Assembly (NCBI GenBank): GCA_002338655.1
Contig: DDIU01000041.1
Span: 70,553-134,552 of the forward strand
Direction: 5' to 3'
DNA: 64,000 nt
From: Flammeovirgaceae bacterium UBA1842
GTDB taxonomy: Bacteria; Bacteroidota; Bacteroidia; Cytophagales; Cyclobacteriaceae
Below are positions 1 to 8,133 of this stretch, piece by piece. The notes under the pieces are model-generated. The model worked only from the letters and a program-made list of their open reading frames with translations. It made no database searches and was not told the DNA's origin. Within the stretch, counting starts at the first letter, position 1. Each line of letters starts with the position of its first letter. The translations under genes were made by a program, and so were the position numbers.

Positions 1-906
1 AATGTAGTAAGGAAAAAATACAAAAGGAAGAAGTATGATTTGGCATTGATGGTCAACCCCGATGACCCCTACCCTCCCTCCAGTCCGCAAGCTTTACAAA
101 AGTTTATAACAGCAGCGGATAAGCTGGGGTTTAATACGGAAGTAATCACTAAAAACGATTTCGGTAAACTGTTACAGTTTGATGCCTTATTTATACGAGA
201 AACTACCAACGTAAACCACCACACCTATCGATTTGCCAAAAAAGCGGAAGCAGAAGGGTTGGTGGTATTTGATGATCCAGGTTCCATTCTTAGGTGTACC
301 AATAAAGTTTATTTACATGAGCTTTTAGTAGCCAATAAAATAGCGGTTCCTAATTCATATATCATCAGAAAGGATTCTCAGATTGTGCCTGACTCCTTTA
401 ACTATCCCATGATTATCAAACAACCTGATGGTTCGTTTTCTAAAGGGGTAAAAAAGGTGGTAGATGAAAGTGAGTTAAAGAGCACACTGAAAGATCTTTT
501 CCAAAAGTCTGAACTTTTGATCGTACAGGAGTTTATGCCCACAACGTACGATTGGCGAGTTGGGATAATCAACAAACAGGCCCTATACGTTTGTAAATAT
601 TTTATGGCGCAAAACCATTGGCAAATTATCAACTGGAAAAAGGACAATATGCACCGCGATGGTAAAAGCGAATCCGTAGCAGTTGCCGATGCCCCTAAGG
701 CCCTGATTGACTTGGCTTTGAAATCCACTGCTTTGATAGGAAACGGGTTATATGGGGTAGATATAAAAGAGATCAATGGTAAATTCTTTGTCATTGAGAT
801 AAATGACAACCCAAGTATTGATGTGGGTGTAGAGGATAAGGTGTTGAAAAGCGGCCTTTACACTAAGATCATGGAAACATTTGTAGAAAGAATAGAAAAA
901 AGATGA
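1..906 (+). CDS. RimK-like ATP-grasp ligase with RLAN-type N-terminus (5' partial)
   Basis: The frame is open to base 1: upstream of the first possible start (TTG at 40) it reads in frame through a basic Lys/Arg/Tyr-rich stretch. The gene therefore begins before the window and the TTG is not a convincing start. The visible part has an N-terminal region typical of RimK-like proteins with an RLAN domain (DLALMVNPDDPYPPSS), then an ATP-grasp fold: nucleotide-binding lysines around MIIKQPDGSFSKGVKKV, VQEFMPTTYDWRVGII, and the metal-binding end FVIEINDNPSIDVGVED. ATP-grasp ligases of this family join a carboxylate to an amine through an acylphosphate. It overlaps the next gene as ATGA, so the two are translationally coupled. 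Substrate unknown; RimK-like assignment is firm. Confidence 0.9.
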   Translation, partial: NVVRKKYKRKKYDLALMVNPDDPYPPSSPQALQKFITAADKLGFNTEVITKNDFGKLLQFDALFIRETTNVNHHTYRFAKKAEAEGLVVFDDPGSILRCTNKVYLHELLVANKIAVPNSYIIRKDSQIVPDSFNYPMIIKQPDGSFSKGVKKVVDESELKSTLKDLFQKSELLIVQEFMPTTYDWRVGIINKQALYVCKYFMAQNHWQIINWKKDNMHRDGKSESVAVADAPKALIDLALKSTALIGNGLYGVDIKEINGKFFVIEINDNPSIDVGVEDKVLKSGLYTKIMETFVERIEKR

Positions 907-2162
907 GTACATCAAGATTACATCTCTTTCAAGCCTATGGGATAGAGCTTGAATATATGATTGTTGATAAAAACAACATGGCCACGAGACCGATTACCGA
1001 TGAAGTTTTCAAAAGGATTGAAGGATCCTATGTAAGTGATATTGAAAATGGCCTAGTGAGCTGGTGCAACGAATTGGTACTCCATGTACTGGAAGTGAAG
1101 TGTACCAAGCCGGAGCACGATTTAGTAATGATGGCCAATGCGTTTAGTGAAAACGTAAAGACACTTAACAAACACCTACAGGCCTTTGAGGCTAAACTGT
1201 TACCAACAGCCGCCCATCCGTTAATGGATCCGGCAAAGGATACCCATCTTTGGCCTCATGACAATAACGAAGTCTATGAACTCTATAATAAGATGTTCAA
1301 CTGCAAAGGGCACGGATGGTCAAACCTTCAAAGTACGCACATCAATTTACCTTTTTATGATGATGAGGAATTTGCCCGACTGCATGCAGCCATACGAATC
1401 GTTTTGCCCTTGATCCCAGCCATGGCAGCCAGCTCTCCAATCTTAAGTGGAAAAAATACGGGCTTGCTGGATAAGCGTATGGATTACTATCAAAAGAATC
1501 AGCGTGTTATACCCTCCATTACAGGTAAGGTGATACCAGAGAGGGCTTTTTCAAAACGACAGTATCATAAGTTGATTTATGATAAAATAGCAAATGATAT
1601 TTCCAAGCATGATCCTGACAAAATCCTTGATCCTATTTGGGTAAACTCCCGTGGAGCCATTGCCCGTTTTGATAGAGGAAGCATTGAAATCCGAATTATG
1701 GATATTCAGGAATGCCCACAGGCAGATTTAGCTATTGTATCGCTCATTATTTGTCTGCTTAAGCTATTGGTTAATGAAAAACTGATCTCCTTTCATGATC
1801 AGCAACTTTGGGATGCAGAGCCTCTCAATGATATTTTACAATTAACAATGAAGGATGCCGAATCAGCCGTCATCAAGAATCCAGCATATCTTAAAATATT
1901 TGGCATTGATAAAGAAGAGGTCACGGCCAAGGGACTTTGGAAGCAAATACTATCTATAGTGACAAAGCACAACCCGGACGAGATAGCACCATGGCTAGAC
2001 CCCATCAATGCGATATTGGAAAAGGGAACGCTGGCCAGTAGGATTCTAAAATCATTGGATGGCATCTATTCTGAAGATAATATAAAATTGGTTTATCAGG
2101 AATTGGGGGATTGCCTCGCTAACAACGAAATGTTTGAAGTATGGGAGGTAGAAAAATCATAA
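903..2162 (+). CDS. GCS2-family carboxylate-amine ligase (glutamate-cysteine ligase-like)
   Basis: 419 residues. The family signature is visible at residues 13-20 (GIELEYMI), with further GCS2 features at residues 135-150 (GWSNLQSTHINLPF) and a conserved RGAIARFDRGSIEIRIMD segment around residues 250-270, where the RFDRGSIEIR residues resemble the ATP/metal-binding end of the barrel. Members make amide bonds such as gamma-glutamyl-cysteine, but many are of unknown substrate. It starts inside the stop of the RimK-like gene (ATGA) and its 3' end overlaps the next gene by 22 bp, so the three form one tightly coupled operon. True glutathione synthesis is not implied, as no gshB-type partner is seen; a small peptide or peptide tag is more likely. 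Confidence 0.88.
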   Translation: MSTSRLHLFQAYGIELEYMIVDKNNMATRPITDEVFKRIEGSYVSDIENGLVSWCNELVLHVLEVKCTKPEHDLVMMANAFSENVKTLNKHLQAFEAKLLPTAAHPLMDPAKDTHLWPHDNNEVYELYNKMFNCKGHGWSNLQSTHINLPFYDDEEFARLHAAIRIVLPLIPAMAASSPILSGKNTGLLDKRMDYYQKNQRVIPSITGKVIPERAFSKRQYHKLIYDKIANDISKHDPDKILDPIWVNSRGAIARFDRGSIEIRIMDIQECPQADLAIVSLIICLLKLLVNEKLISFHDQQLWDAEPLNDILQLTMKDAESAVIKNPAYLKIFGIDKEEVTAKGLWKQILSIVTKHNPDEIAPWLDPINAILEKGTLASRILKSLDGIYSEDNIKLVYQELGDCLANNEMFEVWEVEKS

Positions 2163-2824
2163 TATCATGTGAGCACGCTGGTAAATACATACCCAATGCT
2201 TATTTAAAATTCTTTGAAGGAAAGGATGATGTGCTTAATTCCCATCGGGGTTGGGATGTAGGCACTTTGGAAATAGGGAAATATGTAGCCAGAATTTTAG
2301 AAGCCCCATTCTTCTTTCAAAAGGCATCCAGATTACTTATAGAGGCCAATCGCTCGCTAGACAACAGTGAATTATTTTCAGAATTTACAGCCCCATTGTC
2401 CGATAAAGACAAAGAGCACTTGATAGCGACCTATTATCGCCCTTATAGGAATGAGGTGGAGAAGGAAATTGAGCTTGCAATTAGTAAGGGTGAGACTGTA
2501 ATCCATATATCTGTCCATTCTTTTACCCCAGTGCTCAATGGAGTAGAAAGAAGTGTAGATGTAGGTATTCTCTTCGATGAAAAACGTGAGCTGGAACAGC
2601 AATTTTCAATCAAATGGAAGGAGCAACTGTCCACCGAACTGCCAGATTTGTTAGTAATGCTCAACTTACCTTATAACGGAGCTGATGACGGATTTACAAC
2701 CTATTTGAGAACAAGGTTTGAAGCCGAGAAATACTTAGGGATAGAGTTGGAGATAAACCAAAAATATGCCGGTACACCTGTTCTTGAAAAAATTAAAAAG
2801 GTGTTAGTCAGTACGTTAAACTAA
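2141..2824 (+). CDS. N-formylglutamate amidohydrolase family protein
   Basis: 227 residues, shorter than the typical HutG deformylase (about 260-290). Family motifs: ISCEHAGKYIPNAY at residues 8-21, HRGWDVGT, IEANRSLDN, and IHISVHSFTPVLNG, the Glu/His residues expected for a metal-dependent amidohydrolase. The ATG lies 22 bp inside the end of the GCS2 gene. No histidine-utilisation gene is nearby, so a role in formylglutamate breakdown is not supported. Next to two amide-forming ligases it more plausibly trims or recycles the product they make (inference). Confidence 0.85.
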   Translation: MGGRKIIISCEHAGKYIPNAYLKFFEGKDDVLNSHRGWDVGTLEIGKYVARILEAPFFFQKASRLLIEANRSLDNSELFSEFTAPLSDKDKEHLIATYYRPYRNEVEKEIELAISKGETVIHISVHSFTPVLNGVERSVDVGILFDEKRELEQQFSIKWKEQLSTELPDLLVMLNLPYNGADDGFTTYLRTRFEAEKYLGIELEINQKYAGTPVLEKIKKVLVSTLN

Positions 2825-2863
2825 CGCATTTTGTCACTTTCATAAAATCTTTTAATTTAAGAT

Positions 2864-3880
2864 ATGATTGACCTAAGAAGTGATACCGTAACAAAACCTT
2901 CGCCTGCTATGCTTGAAGCCATGATGCGTGCTGAAGTAGGCGATGACGTATTTGGAGAAGACCCATCCGTGTTGGCTTTGGAAAGAAAAGCAGCAGATTT
3001 GCTCGGAGCAGAAGAAGGTATTTTTTGTCCGTCTGGAACCATGACCAACCAGATTGGCATCAATGTATTATCAAACCCTTATGAAGAGATTATTTGCTAT
3101 CAGGGAGCACATATTTATCGGTATGAAGGGGGAGGGATAGCTGGTACCAGTGGCCTTTCGTTTAGGTTATTGGAAGGAAACCGGGGGCGGTTGAGCGCTA
3201 GGGAAATTGAAGAAAACATCAATCCGGAGGATATTTATTACCCCAAATCAACAGTAATAGAACTTGAGAACACCGTCAATAAAAGTGGTGGCTGTTACTA
3301 TACACTTAATGAAATAAAAAGGATTTATATTTTGGCTCAGCAACATGGATTAAAAATGCACCTTGATGGTGCACGATTATTTAATGCTCTTGCCGAGACT
3401 GGAGAAGACCCCAATGACTATGGCCAATATTTTGACACTATTTCAATATGCCTTTCCAAGGGGTTGGGCGCACCGGTAGGGTCCGTGTTGGTGGGGCATA
3501 AAAAATGGATTACCAAAGCCAGGCGTGTGAGAAAATTTATGGGCGGTGGTATGCGTCAAGCTGGATATTTAGCCGCTGCCGGTTTGTATGCTCTGGAAAA
3601 TAATATTGACCGGCTTAAAGAGGACCATATTCGGGCAAAGGCGTTGGGAGAGGTGCTGTCCAAATGTAAATTTATCAAGGCTGTAAATCCTGTTGATACC
3701 AACATCGTAATTGGGCAATTGAAAGAAGGGATTAAAATGGCGGATATCCTAGCTCAGCTTAAAAAGAAAGGGCTGTTAGCTGTACCAATGAGTACAATGG
3801 AAATCCGTTTTGTCACTCATCTGGACTTTAATGACAAAAACTTGACGCAGGCGATTAAAATCTTGAAAGATTTTAGTTAG
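2864..3880 (+). CDS. ltaA: low-specificity L-threonine aldolase
   Basis: 338 residues, normal for the family. PLP-dependent fold type I enzyme cleaving L-threonine/L-allo-threonine to glycine and acetaldehyde. The N-terminus MIDLRSDTVTKPSPAMLEAM is diagnostic; the GEDPSVLALERKAADLLG segment and GTMTNQ follow; the PLP lysine is K199 in SICLSKGLGAPVGS, and HLDGARLFNA (about 166-175) carries the Asp and Arg that contact the cofactor. Starts at an ATG 39 bp after the amidoligase operon, so it may be co-transcribed with it. The gene symbol follows common usage. Confidence 0.93.
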   Translation: MIDLRSDTVTKPSPAMLEAMMRAEVGDDVFGEDPSVLALERKAADLLGAEEGIFCPSGTMTNQIGINVLSNPYEEIICYQGAHIYRYEGGGIAGTSGLSFRLLEGNRGRLSAREIEENINPEDIYYPKSTVIELENTVNKSGGCYYTLNEIKRIYILAQQHGLKMHLDGARLFNALAETGEDPNDYGQYFDTISICLSKGLGAPVGSVLVGHKKWITKARRVRKFMGGGMRQAGYLAAAGLYALENNIDRLKEDHIRAKALGEVLSKCKFIKAVNPVDTNIVIGQLKEGIKMADILAQLKKKGLLAVPMSTMEIRFVTHLDFNDKNLTQAIKILKDFS

Positions 3881-3943
3881 GAAAATTTACGCCTTTCCTG
3901 AACTCATTTCCGTACAATTGGTTTTACTACCAAAGCACTTATT

Positions 3944-4609
3944 ATGAAAATAGAAATTTGGTCTGATATCGTTTGTCCGTTTTGTTACATAGGTAAAAGA
4001 AGGATTGAAAATGCCTTAGCTAAGTTCAGGCATGCTGATAAAATAGAAGTAGAATGGAAAAGCTTTCTGCTTAATCCTGATCAGGTATCGGATCCTTCAA
4101 AAACCACTGCTGAATATCTATCGGAAACTAAGGGATGGTCGTATGAGCAGACGTTGAATAGCATTAAACAAGTTACTCAAATGGCTGCTGAAGAAGGGTT
4201 GACCTATCTTTTGGAAAAGTCAGTAGTAGCAAACCCAAAAGATGCACACCGCGTGTTGCAATATGCCAAAACACAGGGTAAAGGAGATAAAATGAAGGAG
4301 CGACTATTTAAGGCTTATTTTACCGAATCGGCCAATATCGCTGATCATAATTTATTAACGGAACTGGCAGGTGAAATTGGGTTGGATAAGGCCAAAGTGA
4401 AACAAGTGTTGGATACAGATGAATTTAGTGATAAAGTAGCTCAAGATATTTATGAGTCAAGACAGTTAGAGGTGCGGGGGGTGCCCTTCTTTGTGCTCGA
4501 TAATAAATATGGCATTTCCGGAGCACAGTCCCCTGAAGTATTTAAAGAAACACTAGAAAAAGCATGGGCTAATTTTGAAAAGGAACCAACCCAAATTACA
4601 GGAATTTAG
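3944..4609 (+). CDS. DsbA-family thioredoxin-fold oxidoreductase (FrnE-like)
   Basis: 221 residues. A CPFC active site sits at residues 11-14, right after the first beta strand, with no signal peptide, so it is cytoplasmic. The FrnE/2-hydroxychromene-2-carboxylate isomerase-like signature GVPFFVLDNKYGISGAQSPE lies near residues 178-198, including the cis-Pro loop (GVP). FrnE-type proteins are cytoplasmic disulfide isomerases or oxidoreductases in oxidative-stress defence. It stands alone, 63 bp after ltaA, and is followed by a G-rich repeat and a terminator. Confidence 0.9.
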   Translation: MKIEIWSDIVCPFCYIGKRRIENALAKFRHADKIEVEWKSFLLNPDQVSDPSKTTAEYLSETKGWSYEQTLNSIKQVTQMAAEEGLTYLLEKSVVANPKDAHRVLQYAKTQGKGDKMKERLFKAYFTESANIADHNLLTELAGEIGLDKAKVKQVLDTDEFSDKVAQDIYESRQLEVRGVPFFVLDNKYGISGAQSPEVFKETLEKAWANFEKEPTQITGI

Positions 4610-4615
4610 TTCAAC

Positions 4616-4645
4616 GGATGGGGATGGGGATGGGGATGGTGGTGG
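4616..4645 (+). repeat. short G-rich GGGGAT tandem repeat, possible G-quadruplex
   Basis: Directly after the FrnE-like stop codon come GGAT, three GGGGAT units, GG, TGG and TGG. Three G4 runs are flanked by several GG runs, enough for a two-layer quadruplex in the RNA or non-template strand. Only three runs have three or more G, so a three-layer G4 is not supported. Function unknown. Confidence 0.6.
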
Positions 4646-4711
4646 TTGCGATGTAGCGTTTAATTACAAACTACTGCACATAAAACTTCAAATAGTCATA
4701 ATATTGATATA

Positions 4712-4743
4712 AAAAAGCCTCATCAATTTTGAAGAGGCTTTTT
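4712..4743. terminator. bidirectional intrinsic terminator
   Basis: Stem AAAAAGCCTC (4712-4721) pairs perfectly with GAGGCTTTTT (4734-4743), and inner bases extend it after one A-A mismatch. The A-run on one side and T-run on the other let it work for both the FrnE-like gene (+) and the convergent small exported-protein gene (-). Confidence 0.8.
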
Positions 4744-4781
4744 AGTTCGACTCAAGTCATCTTGAGTAACATACTTTTGGA

Positions 4782-5186
4782 TTATTCTTCAATGAAAACC
4801 TGATTGTTTCTAATTAAAAGCACTAAGTTCTTTTTCTCCGTTGAACCGTAATTAATAATTATAGAATTGTTTTTACTATTCCATTGATAGTTAGACAGGT
4901 TATCTATTGGTCCAAGTATGTAGTCAACTGGATCAATGTAAAATGAAGAATCTATTAAAGAGATGTAAATATCATAGAATACTTCATTTGTTAATACATT
5001 CTCTGATAAGTTTCGGGCTGACAGCACTAGTTTATAGGCATCTTTTTGATATTCTTTATGATGAGTCACCGGAAAGCAAAAGGATAATGTATCAGAACTA
5101 ATTTGTTCAAGTTTTACTTGACCTGATACCTTAAACAAACCTGTTAAAACTATAATTACTAATATTAATGTTGTTCTATTTCTCAT
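4782..5186 (-). CDS. small exported protein of unknown function
   Basis: 134 residues. A hydrophobic signal peptide (MRNRTTLILVIIVLTGLFKVSGQ) suggests export by Sec; no lipobox. The mature part has alternating beta-strand-like pattern with no motif that I recognise. It ends before the bidirectional terminator and starts at an ATG. The plus-strand ORF within it is a shadow. It is a lone minus-strand gene, and its homologues cannot be judged without a search. Confidence 0.55.
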   Translation of the reverse strand: MRNRTTLILVIIVLTGLFKVSGQVKLEQISSDTLSFCFPVTHHKEYQKDAYKLVLSARNLSENVLTNEVFYDIYISLIDSSFYIDPVDYILGPIDNLSNYQWNSKNNSIIINYGSTEKKNLVLLIRNNQVFIEE

Positions 5187-5336
5187 TTACAGGTTTTTAA
5201 TATACATAACGTCAAGCCATCTACACCCTTAAAATACATGGAAAAAATTATAATTTAACTATACCCTGATCGGTTTGAGTTCCTTAGGGTTTCTCAATCC
5301 ATCAATTGATTAATCCAATGTATTAAGCTTAATCCA

Positions 5337-6140
5337 TCACATCGCAATTTTTATCTCATAGATTTTTGGCCACAATTTACCGGTGATGAAAAAACTTTTG
5401 CGGTCTGGGTGGTAAGCGATTCCATTCATTTCCATCGCTTCAGGAAAGGTGTTTATTGCATCGGTGGCATAAGGGGTTAAGTCTATTCGTCCTACCACTT
5501 TACCATCTTTGGCATCAATTTTAACAATTTCGTTGGTCATCCACACATTGGCATATATATAACCGGCAACATATTCCAGCTCGTTCAAATTTTGCTTTAC
5601 ATAACCGTTTTCCGTGACGGAAAGCCTTTTGGAAACTTTTAATGAAGTTGGATCTAGATAGGTTAGTTTGCCCGTTCCATCACTCATAATAAGGAAATGG
5701 CCATCAGTGGTCAATCCCCAACCTTCTTTGCTTGGAATGGTAAACTCTTGAATTTTCTGATAAGTTTTATCATCATAGACAAAGCCAATTCTCGACTTAT
5801 AAGTAAGCTGATAAACCCTTCCATTTAAAAATGTAATCCCCTCACCAAAATACTTCTCCCTATCCAATTCGACCTTAATATCAATGTTTCCAGTTTTTAA
5901 ATCTACCTCACCAAAAAGGGAACGTGTTTGCGGAAGACCAGAGGCACCCGTACTTTCAAAAAGTTTACCCTCGTGAAAAAGCAGCCCTTCCGTAAAGGCA
6001 TTGGTATCATGGGTGTAGACATCAACGTAAGAATTGTATATTAATGGTGTTGATTCTGTTTTGGATTCCTCCTCGGAAGATTTTTGCTTATTACAAGCTA
6101 CCAAAAGAAGAAGAAAAATTACCGGAAATAGTTTTTTCAT
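5337..6140 (-). CDS. glutaminyl-peptide cyclotransferase, lipoprotein (beta-propeller type)
   Basis: 267 residues. Lipoprotein signal with lipobox LLVAC (Cys about 16), followed by a Ser/Glu-rich linker. The glutamine cyclotransferase fold is shown by AFTEGLLFHEGKLFESTG, FGEGITFL, GWGLTTDG, LNELEYV, ANVWMTNEIVKID and FFITGKLWPKIYEI, all regular family segments. The enzyme converts N-terminal Gln of exported proteins to pyroglutamate. It resembles the plant/bacterial QC type rather than the zinc-dependent M28 type. Monocistronic, preceded by another lipoprotein gene. Confidence 0.88.
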   Translation of the reverse strand: MKKLFPVIFLLLLVACNKQKSSEEESKTESTPLIYNSYVDVYTHDTNAFTEGLLFHEGKLFESTGASGLPQTRSLFGEVDLKTGNIDIKVELDREKYFGEGITFLNGRVYQLTYKSRIGFVYDDKTYQKIQEFTIPSKEGWGLTTDGHFLIMSDGTGKLTYLDPTSLKVSKRLSVTENGYVKQNLNELEYVAGYIYANVWMTNEIVKIDAKDGKVVGRIDLTPYATDAINTFPEAMEMNGIAYHPDRKSFFITGKLWPKIYEIKIAM

Positions 6141-6196
6141 GGATTGGTCAACTTCTGAATTAGATGGTGCAATTTATGTAATCCAAGTAAATGCAT

Positions 6197-6234
6197 AAAG
6201 CACCGTATAGGACAAATGGCTAATACGGTGCTTT
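6197..6234 (-). terminator. hairpin, likely terminator of the lipoprotein gene at 6263
   Basis: Perfect 12-bp stem: AAAGCACCGTAT (6197-6208) with ATACGGTGCTTT (6223-6234), 14-nt loop. It lies just beyond the stop of the minus-strand lipoprotein gene. The U tract on the minus transcript is only moderate (TTT then ATGC), so efficiency is uncertain. Confidence 0.6.
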
Positions 6235-6262
6235 AGAATTATAATTGGTTATTTTGCCCCCG

Positions 6263-7039
6263 TTATTTACTATATACGGTGATTGTTGTTTTTGCAGAAT
6301 TATTATCAAAATCCTTAATAAGAATTTTTGAAAAATCTTGAGCAATATAGATACTTGAATAAGTATTGCTCCAATCTGTAATAAACTGATAGCAGGCTAT
6401 GCCTGCAAGTGTTTCTTCGTTAGTCTGATTTTTAGAACCTAATCCACTAATTGTATAATCACCACCTGATAATCCACTACAGACATTAGAGCCTTCACTA
6501 TAGGTATATTCATTTCCCCTTGTGAGTGTTACATAGTTATCCTTACTGCAATCTGCTAAAGCTGAGAATGTCGAAACATCACCAAAGAAAACATCCGAAA
6601 TAACAAAATTGATATTTTGAATGTTTTCAAAATCGGTTTTGAAACTTAGGTAAACCACAGCTGAACCTTGAAATCTGCCTTCTATGCCCGGATCAGCAGT
6701 TAATTCATTGATATTTGGCCAATTATTGAAATTCCCACTTTCAGCATAAACTACTGCTGTGGAAGGGAAGGCATCGTTAGACCTAGCAACACCATCAGCA
6801 CCTGTAGTTAGTGTTTTTAATGGGCTATCGCCATTAAAATAAGAATCCCTAGAACTATATACTTCCACTGTTGCTCCCTCTATAGGACTTGCACCGGTAC
6901 TAGGGTCTGAATTTTCGCCATTCAATACAGTAAATGCAAATTTTTCTGGTGTACCTTCCCCGTCATCGCTGCTACATCCCGCTACAGCCATTAATGAAGT
7001 TACAAGCGTAACTAAAAATAAATACTTGATAATTTTCAT
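6263..7039 (-). CDS. exported lipoprotein of unknown function
   Basis: 258 residues. Lipobox AVAGC around residues 18-22, then SSDDGEG acidic linker. Residues about 35-100 read like an Ig-like/carboxypeptidase-regulatory module (SPIEGATVEVYS, GADGVARSNDAFPSTAVVYAESG); the rest has no recognised domain. A cysteine pair (ADCSKDN, SNVCSGL) and a later Cys (IACYQF) might form disulfides. Surface or periplasmic location is expected. Flanked by its own hairpin terminator; starts at an ATG. Confidence 0.65.
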   Translation of the reverse strand: MKIIKYLFLVTLVTSLMAVAGCSSDDGEGTPEKFAFTVLNGENSDPSTGASPIEGATVEVYSSRDSYFNGDSPLKTLTTGADGVARSNDAFPSTAVVYAESGNFNNWPNINELTADPGIEGRFQGSAVVYLSFKTDFENIQNINFVISDVFFGDVSTFSALADCSKDNYVTLTRGNEYTYSEGSNVCSGLSGGDYTISGLGSKNQTNEETLAGIACYQFITDWSNTYSSIYIAQDFSKILIKDFDNNSAKTTITVYSK

Positions 7040-7254
7040 GATATAATATTTTGATTGTAAAATGCATTATACGCATATTTTATTTTAAAACAATTATAAA
7101 TTAATTGATTCATAGTGTCTGGTGTATGATATTCAAAACAATGCTTAGTTTACCACATTGATTGTATATATCATTTCCGATTTTCAATTAAGGAAACAGA
7201 TCAAAATTGTCTATAGAGATAGGTTAATATTTCCGAATAGGCTCTACGAAACCC

Positions 7255-8028
7255 TTACTTCGTCACCATCAAAAACAAATCCAACGCCTCATCGGCTTTG
7301 TCTGACAGTAAATAGTCACTATGATGAATTTGATTGACTAAATCATCATTGCTCGATTTAAGTTTGTTCCTATTCATCCTGTTCAGGATGTCATAGGGAA
7401 TTCTTAGCAATGGAGCAGGTAAGTTGTACTGTAGGTTCAGGATATCATATTTCATTATTTTCCTCACCGACTTCTTATTATTTTCATAATACTCCATTAC
7501 CTTTTCATTGCCTGCTACCCCACGCATTTCTACCTGATCAAAATATTTTTTAGCTAAATCAGTAAGCTGATCGGCTGTATATTCCCTGATGTGCCATGGG
7601 TTTCGGGACAAGGTCATCTTAATGTTAGGCGTGGTGAGCAAGGCTTGGCCACCCGGCTTTAATACCCTTTTAATCTCCTGGAGAAAAAGTTTGTCGTTCT
7701 TGATATGTTCAATCACCTGAAAGCTGATGATTACATCAAAACTATCGTCAGCCACCTTATTAAGTGGAGGGATATTATCATGAATAAACGTTACATCAGG
7801 ATATTGGGTGCCCAATTTGTCGAGCACTGGTTTAATTTTATCAATAGCGGTGTAGCTGGCGCATTTATCTTTGAGCAATTCTATTCCTCGTCCTTCTCCG
7901 CAACCAATTTCCAATAGATCGCCCTTTATATATTCTTCTGCCAAATAATAGGCCTTTAACAATCGTTGGTGAATAGGATTGTCTGAGGCTATTTTATCGG
8001 AGGCTATTTCTGTAGTATAAACGCTCAT
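7255..8028 (-). CDS. class I SAM-dependent methyltransferase
   Basis: 257 residues. Motif I is LLEIGCGEGRGIELL (about residues 38-52), motif II acidic segment YTAIDKI, and motif IV-like SFDVIISFQVIEHIKN, with a Methyltransf_11-type post-motif LKPGGQALLTTPN. It has no membrane segment. Substrate cannot be told; UbiE/glycan-type methylases look alike. Divergent from the GWxTD gene, with 105 bp between. Confidence 0.85.
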   Translation of the reverse strand: MSVYTTEIASDKIASDNPIHQRLLKAYYLAEEYIKGDLLEIGCGEGRGIELLKDKCASYTAIDKIKPVLDKLGTQYPDVTFIHDNIPPLNKVADDSFDVIISFQVIEHIKNDKLFLQEIKRVLKPGGQALLTTPNIKMTLSRNPWHIREYTADQLTDLAKKYFDQVEMRGVAGNEKVMEYYENNKKSVRKIMKYDILNLQYNLPAPLLRIPYDILNRMNRNKLKSSNDDLVNQIHHSDYLLSDKADEALDLFLMVTK

Positions 8029-8133
8029 TCATAGATATTTTTCGCAAAAGTAGGGCAATTTGTTATTAATTGCCCCACAGCATTTTTATTTTGCTTTATA
8101 ACAACGTAATTTATTCTTTTAGACATCTGTAAA

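Noticed and set aside
402..809. Minus-strand ORF of 135 codons inside the RimK-like gene
   Set aside because: It lies entirely within a well-supported plus-strand coding region, has no domain-like pattern and no upstream context: a shadow frame.
4907..5101. Plus-strand 64-codon ORF opposite the small exported protein
   Set aside because: The minus-strand protein has a clear signal peptide and ATG; the plus frame has none and is its shadow.
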